From Eutreptiella sp. 'Long Island Sound 2002' (taxonomy: Eukaryota > Euglenozoa > Euglenophyceae > Eutreptiales > Eutreptiaceae): a stretch of DNA of 64,000 bases. The stretch covers positions 118,244,699-118,308,698 of the forward strand of contig OZ038380.1 in assembly GCA_964036045.1 (NCBI GenBank), read 5' to 3'. The position numbers and the translations under genes were made by a program. The notes under the pieces were generated by a model that searched no databases, was not told the origin of the DNA, and saw only the letters and a list, made by a program, of their open reading frames with translations. Of the stretch, positions 57,068 through 64,000 are shown piece after piece. Position 1 is the stretch's first letter. Every line of letters begins with the position of its first letter.

Positions 57068-60000
57068 CCCCCACCGCATGGGCGTGGGGGCCTCCTTCGC
57101 TTTGGGACCACCGAGGCCCCGACCGCATGGGCGAGTGGGCCTCCTTCGCTTTGGGAGAACCGAGGCACCCGGCGCATGGGCGGGGGGCCTCCTTCGCTTT
57201 GGGACCACCAAGGCCCCCTGCGCATGGGCGGGGGGCCTCCTTCGCTTTGGGACAACCAAGGCCCCCACCGCATGGGTGTGGGGGCTTCCTTCGCTTTGGG
57301 ACCACCGAGGCCCCCAGCGCATGGGCGTGGGGGCCTCCTTCGCGTTGGGACCACCGAGGGCCCCACCATAAGGGCGTTCGGGCCTCCTTCGCTTTGGGAC
57401 CACTGGGGCCCCCAACGCATGGGTGTGGGGGCCTCCTTCGCTTTGGGACCACCGGGGCCCCCACCGCATGGGCGAGTGGGCCTCCTTCGCTTTGGGAGCA
57501 CCGAGGCCCCCGGCGCATGGGCGGGGGGCCTCCTTCGCTTTGGGACCACCGAGGGCCCCACCACATGGGCGTGGGGGTCTCCTTCGCTTTGGGACCTGCG
57601 AGGCCCCCACCGCATGGGCGTGGGGGCCTCCTTCGCTTCGGGACCACCGGAGCCCCCACCGTGTGGGCGAGGGGGCCTCCTTCGATTTAGGTCCACCGAC
57701 GCCGCCAGGGCATGGACGAGGGGGCCTCCTTCGCTTAAGGACTGCTGGGGCCCCCACCGCATGGGCGTGGGGGCCTCCTTTCCTTTGGGACCACCGAGGC
57801 CCCCACCGCATGGGCGAGGGGGCCTCCTTCGCTTTGGGACCACTGAGGCCCGCACCGCATGGGCACGGAGGCCCCCAGCGCATGGGCGAGTGGGCCTCCT
57901 TCGCTTTGGGACACCGGGGCCCCCAACGCATGGGCGTGGGGGCCTCCTTCGCTTTGCGACCACTTGGGCCCCCACTGCGTGGTGAGGGGGCCTTCTTCGC
58001 TTCGGGACCACCGGGGCCCCCACCACATGGGCAAGGGGGCCTCCTTCGCTGTGGGACCACCGAGGCCCCCGCCACATGGGTGTGGGGGCCCTCCTTCGCT
58101 TTGGGACCACTGAGGCCCCCACCGCGTGGGCGAGGAGGCCTCCTTCGCTTTGGGACCACCGAGGCCCCCACCGCGTGGGCGAGGGGGCCTCCTTCGCTTT
58201 GGGACAACCAAGGCCCCCACCGCGTGGGCGAGGGGCCCTCCTTCGCTTTGGGACCACCAAGGCCCCCACCGCGTGGGCGTGGGGGCCTCTTTCGCTTTGG
58301 GACAACCAAGGCCCCCACCGCATGGGCGAGGGGGCCTCCTTCGCTTTGGGACCACCGAGGCCGCCACCGCATGGGCGAGGGGGCCTCCTTCGCTTTGGGA
58401 CCGCCGAGCCCCCACCGCATGGGCACGGAGGCCCCCAGCGCATGGGCGAGTGGGCCTCCTTCGCTTTGGGACACCGGGCCCCCCAACGCATGGGCATGGG
58501 GCCCTCCTTCGCTTTGGGACCACTTGGGCCCCCACCGCGTGGGCGAGGGGGCCTCTTTCGCTTTGGGACCACCGGGGCCCCCACCGCATGGGCAAGGGGG
58601 CCTCCTTCGGTTTGGGACCACCGAGGCCCCCACCGCATGGGTTTGGGGGCCCTCCTTCGCTTTGGGACCACCGAGGCCCCCACCGCATGGCCGAGGGGGC
58701 GTGATTCGCTTTGGGACCACCGAGGCCCCCACCGCATGGGCGTGGGGGCCTCCTTCGCCTTGGGACCACCGAGGCCCCCACCGCATGAGCTTGGGGGCCT
58801 CCTTCGCTTTGGGACCACTGGGGCCCCCAACGCATGGGCGTGGGGGCCTCCTTCGCTTTGGGACCACCGAGGCCCCCACCGCATGGGCGAGTGGGCCTCC
58901 ATCGCTTTGGGAGCACCGAGCCCCCCGGCGCATGGGCGGGGGGCCTCCTTCGCTTTGGGACCACCGAGGCCCCCACCGCGTGGGCTTGGGGGCCTCCTTC
59001 GCTTTGGAACAACGGGGCCCCGCACCGCATGGGCGTGGGGGGCTCCTTCGCTTTGGGACCACCGAGGCCCCCACCGCATGGGCGAGGGGGCCTCCTTCGC
59101 TTTGGGAGCACCGAGCCCCCCGGCGCATGGGCGGGGGGCCTCCTTCGCTTTGGGACCACCAAGGCCCCCACCGCACGGGCCTGGGGGCCTCCTTCGCTTT
59201 GGAACAACGGGGGCCCCCACCGTATGGGCGCGGGGGCCTCCTTCGCTTTGGGACCACCGAGGCCCCCACCGCATGGGCGTGGGGGCCTCCTTCGCTTTGG
59301 GACCACCGAGGCCCCGACCGCATGGGCGAGTGGGCCTCCTTCGCTTTGGGAGAACCGAGGCACCCGGCGCATGGGCGGGGGGCCTCCTTCGCTTTGGGAC
59401 CACCAAGGCCCCCCGCGCATGGGCGGGGGGCCTCCTTCGCTTTGGGACAACCAAGGCCCCCACCGCATGGGTGTGGGGGCTTCCTTCGCTTTGGGACCAC
59501 CGAGGCCCCCAGCGCATGGGCGTGGGGGCCTCCTTCGCGTTGGGACCACCGAGGGCCCCACCACAAGGGCGTTCGGGCCTCCTTCGCTTTGGGACCACTG
59601 GGGCCCCCAACGCATGGGTGTGGGGGCCTCCTTCGCTTTGGGACCACCGGGGCCCCCACCGCATGGGCGAGTGGGCCTCCTTCGCTTTGGGAGCACCGAG
59701 GCCCCCGGCGCATGGGCGGGGGGCCTCCTTCGCTTTGGGACCACCGAGGGCCCCACCACATGGGCGTGGGGGTCTCCTTCGCTTTGGGACCTGCGAGGCC
59801 CCCACCGCATGGGCGTGGGGGCCTCCTTCGCTTCGGGACCACCGGAGCCCCCACCGTGTGGGCGAGGGGGCCTCCTTCGATTTAGGTCCACCGACGCCGC
59901 CAGGGCATGGACGAGGGGGCCTCCTTCGCTTAAGGACTGCTGGGGCCCCCACCGCATGGGCGTGGGGGCCTCCTTTCCTTTGGGACCACCGAGGCCCCCA

Positions 60001-61457
60001 CCGCATGGGCGAGGGGGCCTCCTTCGCTTTGGGACCACTGAGGCCCGCACCGCATGGGCACGGAGGCCCCCAGCGCATGGGCGAGTGGGCCTCCTTCGCT
60101 TTGGGACACCGGGGCCCCCAACGCATGGGCGTGGGGGCCTCCTTCGCTTTGCGACCACTTGGGCCCCCACTGCGTGGTGAGGGGGCCTTCTTCGCTTCGG
60201 GACCACCGGGGCCCCCACCACATGGGCAAGGGGGCCTCCTTCGCTGTGGGACCACCGAGGCCCCCGCCACATGGGTGTGGGGGCCCTCCTTCGCTTTGGG
60301 ACCACTGAGGCCCCCACCGCGTGGGCGAGGAGGCCTCCTTCGCTTTGGGACCACCGAGGCCCCCACCGCGTGGGCGAGGGGGCCTCCTTCGCTTTGGGAC
60401 AACCAAGGCCCCCACCGCGTGGGCGAGGGGCCCTCCTTCGCTTTGGGACAACCAAGGCCCCCACCGCGTGGGCGTGGGGGCCTCTTTCGCTTTGGGACAA
60501 CCAAGGCCCCCACCGCATGGGCGAGGGGGCCTCCTTCGCTTTGGGACCACCGAGGCCCCCACCGCATGGGCGAGGGGGCCTCCTTCGCTTTGGGACCGCC
60601 GAGCCCCCACCGCATGGGCACGGAGGCCCCCAGCGCATGGGCGAGTGGGCCTCCTTCGCTTTGGGACACCGGGCCCCCCAACGCATGGGCATGGGGCCCT
60701 CCTTCGCTTTGGGACCACTTGGGCCCCCACCGCGTGGGCGAGGGGGCCTCTTTCGCTTTGGGACCACCGGGGCCCCCACCGCATGGGCAAGGGGGCCTCC
60801 TTCGGTTTGGGACCACCGAGGCCCCCACCGCATGGGTTTGGGGGCCCTCCTTCGCTTTGGGACCACCGAGGCCCCCACCGCATGGCCGAGGGGGCGTGAT
60901 TCGCTTTGGGACCACCGAGGCCCCCACCGCATGGGCGTGGGGGCCTCCTTCGCCTTGGGACCACCGAGGCCCCCACCGCATGAGCCTGGGGGCCTCCTTC
61001 GCTTTGGGACCACTGGGGCCCCCAACGCATGGGCGTGGGGGCCTCCTTCGCTTTGGGACCACCGAGGCCCCCACCGCATGGGCGAGTGGGCCTCCATCGC
61101 TTTGGGAGCACCGAGCCCCCCGGCGCATGGGCGGGGGGCCTCCTTCGCTTTGGGACCACCGAGGCCCCCACCGCGTGGGCTTGGGGGCCTCCTTCGCTTT
61201 GGAACAACGGGGCCCCGCACCGCATGGGCGTGGGGGGCTCCTTCGCTTTGGGACCACCGAGGCCCCCACCGCATGGGCGAGGGGGCCTCCTTCGCTTTGG
61301 GAGCACCGAGCCCCCCGGCGCATGGGCGGGGGGCCTCCTTCGCTTTGGGACCACCAAGGCCCCCACCGCACGGGCCTGGGGGCCTCCTTCGCTTTGGAAC
61401 AACGGGGGCCCCCACCGTATGGGCGCGGGGGCCTCCTTCGCTTTGGGACCACCGAGG
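57068..61457. repeat. Higher-order repeat, 2,195-bp spacing, two adjacent copies
   Basis: The whole block 57068-59262 recurs at 59263-61457. It includes a strongly diverged unit pair (TTCGATTTAGGTCCACCGAC and TTCGCTTAAGGACTGCTGG) at about 57684 and 59879. Small base differences show the copies are not a simple assembly echo. Confidence 0.9.
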
Positions 61458-64000
61458 CCCCAACCGCATGGGCAAGGGGGCCTCCTTCGCTTTGGAACCA
61501 CCGGGGGCCCCACCGCATGGGCGTGGGGGCCTCCTTCGCCTTGGGACCACCGAGGCCCCCACCGCATGAGCCTCGGGGCCTCCTTCGCTTTGGGACCAGT
61601 GGGGCCCCCAACGCATGGGCGTGGGGGCCTCCTTCGCTTTGGGACCACCGAGGCCCCCACCGCACGGGCGTGGGGGCCTCCTTCGCTTTGGGACGACCGA
61701 GGCCCCCACCGCATGGGCGTGGGGGCCTGCTTCGCTTTGGGACCACCGAGGCCCCCACCGCATGGGCCTGGGGGCCTCCTTCGCTTTGGGACCACCGAGG
61801 CCCCCACCGCATGGGGGAGGTGGCCTCCTTTGCTTTGGGACCACCGAGGTCCGCACCGCATGGGCGTGGGGGCCTCCTTTGCTTTGGGACCACCCAGGCC
61901 CCCGCCGCATGGGCGTGGGGGCCTCGTTCGCTTTGGGACCACCGAGGCCCCCGCCGCATGGGTGTGGGGGCCTCCTTCGCTTTGGGACCACCGAGGCCCC
62001 CACCGCATGGGCACGGAGGCCCCCAGCGCATGGGCGAGGGGGCCTCCTTCGCTTTGGGACACCGGGGCCCCCAACGCATGGGCGTAGGGGCCTCCTTCGC
62101 TTTGGGACCACTTGGGCCCCCACTGCGTGGGCGAGGGGGCCTCCTTCGCTTCGGGACCACCGGGGCCCCCACCACATGGGCAAGGGGGCCTTCTTCGCTG
62201 TGGGACCACCGAGGCCCCCACCGTGTGGGCGAGGGGCCCTCCTTCGCTTTGGGACCACTGAGGCCCCCACCGCGTGGGCGAGGGGGCCTCCTTCGCTTTG
62301 GGACCACCGAGGCCCCCACCGCGTGGGCGAGGGGGCCTCCTTCGCTTTGGGACAACCGAGGCCCCCACCGTGTGGGCGAGGGGCCCTCCTTCGCTTTGGG
62401 ACCACCGAGGCCCCAACCGCGTGGGCGAGGGGGCCTCCTTCGCTTTGGGACAACCAAGGCCCCCACCGCATGGGCGAGGGGGCCTCCTTCGCTTTGGGAC
62501 CACCGAAGACCCCACCACATGGGCGAGGGGGCCTCCTTCGCTTTGGGACCGCTGAGGCCCCCACCGCATGGTCACGGAAGCCCCCAGCGCATGGGCGAGT
62601 GGGCCTCCTTCGCTTTGGGACACCGGGCCCCCCAACGCATGGGCATGGGGGCCTCCTTCGCTTTGGGACCACTTGGGCCCCCACCGCGTGGGCGAGGGGG
62701 CCTCTTTCGCTTTGGGACCACCGGGGCCCCCACCGCATGGGCAAGGGGGCCTCCCTCGGTTTTGGACCACCGAGGCCCCCACCGCATGGGCGTGGGGGCC
62801 CTCCTTCGCTTTGGGACCACCGAGGCCCCCACCGCATGGCCGAGGGGGCCTCCTTCGCTTTGGGACCACCGAGGCCCCCACCGCATGAGCCCGGGGGCCT
62901 CCTTCGCTTTGGGACCACTGGGGCCCTCAACGCATTGGCGTGGGGGCCTCCTTCGCTTTGGGACACCGGGCCCCCCAACGCATGGCCGAGGGGGCCTCCT
63001 TCGCTTTGGGACCACTTGGGCCCCCACCGCGTGGGCGAGGGGGCCTCTTTCGCTTTGGGACCACCGGGGCCCCCACCGCATGGGCAAGGGGGCCTCCCTC
63101 GGTTTTGGACCACCGAGGCCCCCACCGCATGGGCGTGGGGGCCTCCTTCGCTTTGGGACCACCGGGGCCCCCACCGCATGAGCCTGGGGGCCTCCTTCGC
63201 TTTGGGACCACTGGGGCCCCCAACGCATGGGCGTGGGGGCCTCCTTCGCTTTGGGAGCACCGAGGCCCCCGGCGCATGGGCGGGGGGCCTCCTTCGCTTT
63301 GGGACCACCAAGGCCCCCACCGCGTGGGCTTGGGGGCCTCCTTCGCTTTGGGACCACCGAGGTCCGCACCGCATGGGCGTGGGGGCCTCCTTTGCTTTGG
63401 GACCACCGAGCCCCCCGGCGCATGGGCGGGGGGCCTCCTTCGCTTTGGGACCACCGAGGCCCCCACCGCATGAGCCTGGGGGCCTCCTTCGCTTTGGGAC
63501 CACTGGGGCCCCCAACGCACGGGCGTGGGGGCCTCCTTCGCTTTGGGAGCACCGAGGCCCCCGGCGCATGGGCGGGGGGCCTCCTTCGCTTTGGGACCAC
63601 CGAGGCCCCCACCGCGTGGGCTTGGGGGCCTCCTTCGCTTTGGGACCACCGAGGTCCGCACCGCATGGGCGTGGGGTCCTCCTTTGCTTTGGGACCACCG
63701 AGGCCCCCGCCGCATGGGCGTGGGGGCCTCCTTCGCTTTGGGACCACCGAGGCCCCCACCGCACGGGCGTGGGGGCCTTCTTCGCTTTGGAACAACGGGG
63801 GCCCCCACCGCATGGGCGCGGGGGCCCTCTTCGCTTTGGGACCACCGAGGCCCCAACCGCATGGGCGAGGGGGCCTCCTTCGCTTTGGAACCACCGGGGG
63901 CCCCACCGCATGGGCGTGGGGGCCTCCTTCGCTTTGGGACCACCGAGGCCCCCACCGCATGGGCGTGGGGGCCTGCTTCGCTTTCGGACCACCGAGGCCC

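Larger units (their letters stand above)
32434..64000. repeat. Large tandem duplication, copy 2 (runs past the window end)
   Basis: Copy 2 is collinear with 4925 onward: truncated element A, element B, spacer and a second 49-bp array. It is at least 31.6 kb long because array 2 is already longer than array 1. A notable difference is that a TGG codon near 5440 becomes TAG at about 32947-32949, while the gene C stop TAG at 12460 is TGC here. Confidence 0.95.
43310..64000. repeat. 49-bp minisatellite array 2, about 420 units within the window
   Basis: Same consensus hairpin unit as array 1. The first units are collinear with array 1 apart from small unit gains and losses. Distinctive domains follow in the same order: a domain without truncated composite units (43.3-48.6 kb), one rich in ATGGTAGAGGGAGCC and GGGCACGGAGG variants (48.6-56.6 kb), then one rich in CGTGGGCGAGG variants (from 56.6 kb). 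Each is longer than its array 1 counterpart where comparable. The array continues past the window. Confidence 0.97.

Noticed and set aside
15796-64000. CRISPR array
   Set aside because: Units are contiguous and vary only by mutation; there are no unique spacers and no cas genes.
1-64000. Bacterial or viral origin
   Set aside because: No operons, ribosome-binding sites or viral hallmark genes; candidate introns and satellites point to a eukaryotic nucleus.
1-64000. tRNA or rRNA genes
   Set aside because: I saw no cloverleaf-like or rRNA core sequence; a dedicated search was not possible.

Overview
This window looks like nuclear DNA of a eukaryotic microbe, most probably an alga or other protist. 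The evidence is candidate GT-AG introns with pyrimidine-rich acceptors, minisatellites and microsatellites, two decayed transposon-like elements with inverted-repeat ends, and no bacterial operon structure. The species cannot be named from sequence alone. No intact housekeeping gene, rRNA or tRNA was found.

Layout. 1-3391: the tail of an unrecognised gene (2-172), then gene-poor DNA with a 42-bp minisatellite, a CCAA-type microsatellite and one perfect 12-bp-arm hairpin. 3392-7178: element A, a mobile-element candidate bounded by imperfect inverted repeats with extra GGGCGAAATTTC-type repeats inside each end; it carries a broken, intron-containing gene with a ParB-like GGQH motif. About 7884-14023: element B, carrying two broken genes: one with a 2OG-Fe(II)-oxygenase-like HxD...H...K arrangement and a charged helical tail, and one resembling an unclassified transposase. 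Palindromic TTCGCGCGAA clusters sit upstream of gene B, in its intron, between the genes and at the 3' end. 14024-15795: non-coding DNA with homopolymers, a TG microsatellite and a short TCAATTTCATAG repeat. 15796-32433: about 340 tandem copies of a 49-bp minisatellite.

At 32433/32434 the array stops and the sequence restarts inside element A, at the equivalent of 4925. From there everything repeats at an offset of 27,509-27,516 bp: truncated element A (32434-34690), element B (about 35396-41538), the spacer, and a second 49-bp array (43310 to the window end, about 420 units). The window is therefore a tandem duplication with a period of about 27.5 kb. One breakpoint lies in element A and the other in the array, with a 3-base GGC overlap at the junction.

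Each 49-bp unit contains a perfect 11-bp inverted repeat around a 9-base loop and has no stop codon in any of six frames. Because 49 is one more than a multiple of three, each frame encodes a 49-residue periodic pseudo-protein, giving overlapping open frames up to about 3,000 codons on both strands. I treat these as by-products of the satellite. Three units equal 147 bp, and higher-order repeats of 441, 780, 1,028, 2,195 and 2,493 bp show ongoing amplification. The two arrays share the order of their domains but differ in higher-order copy number.
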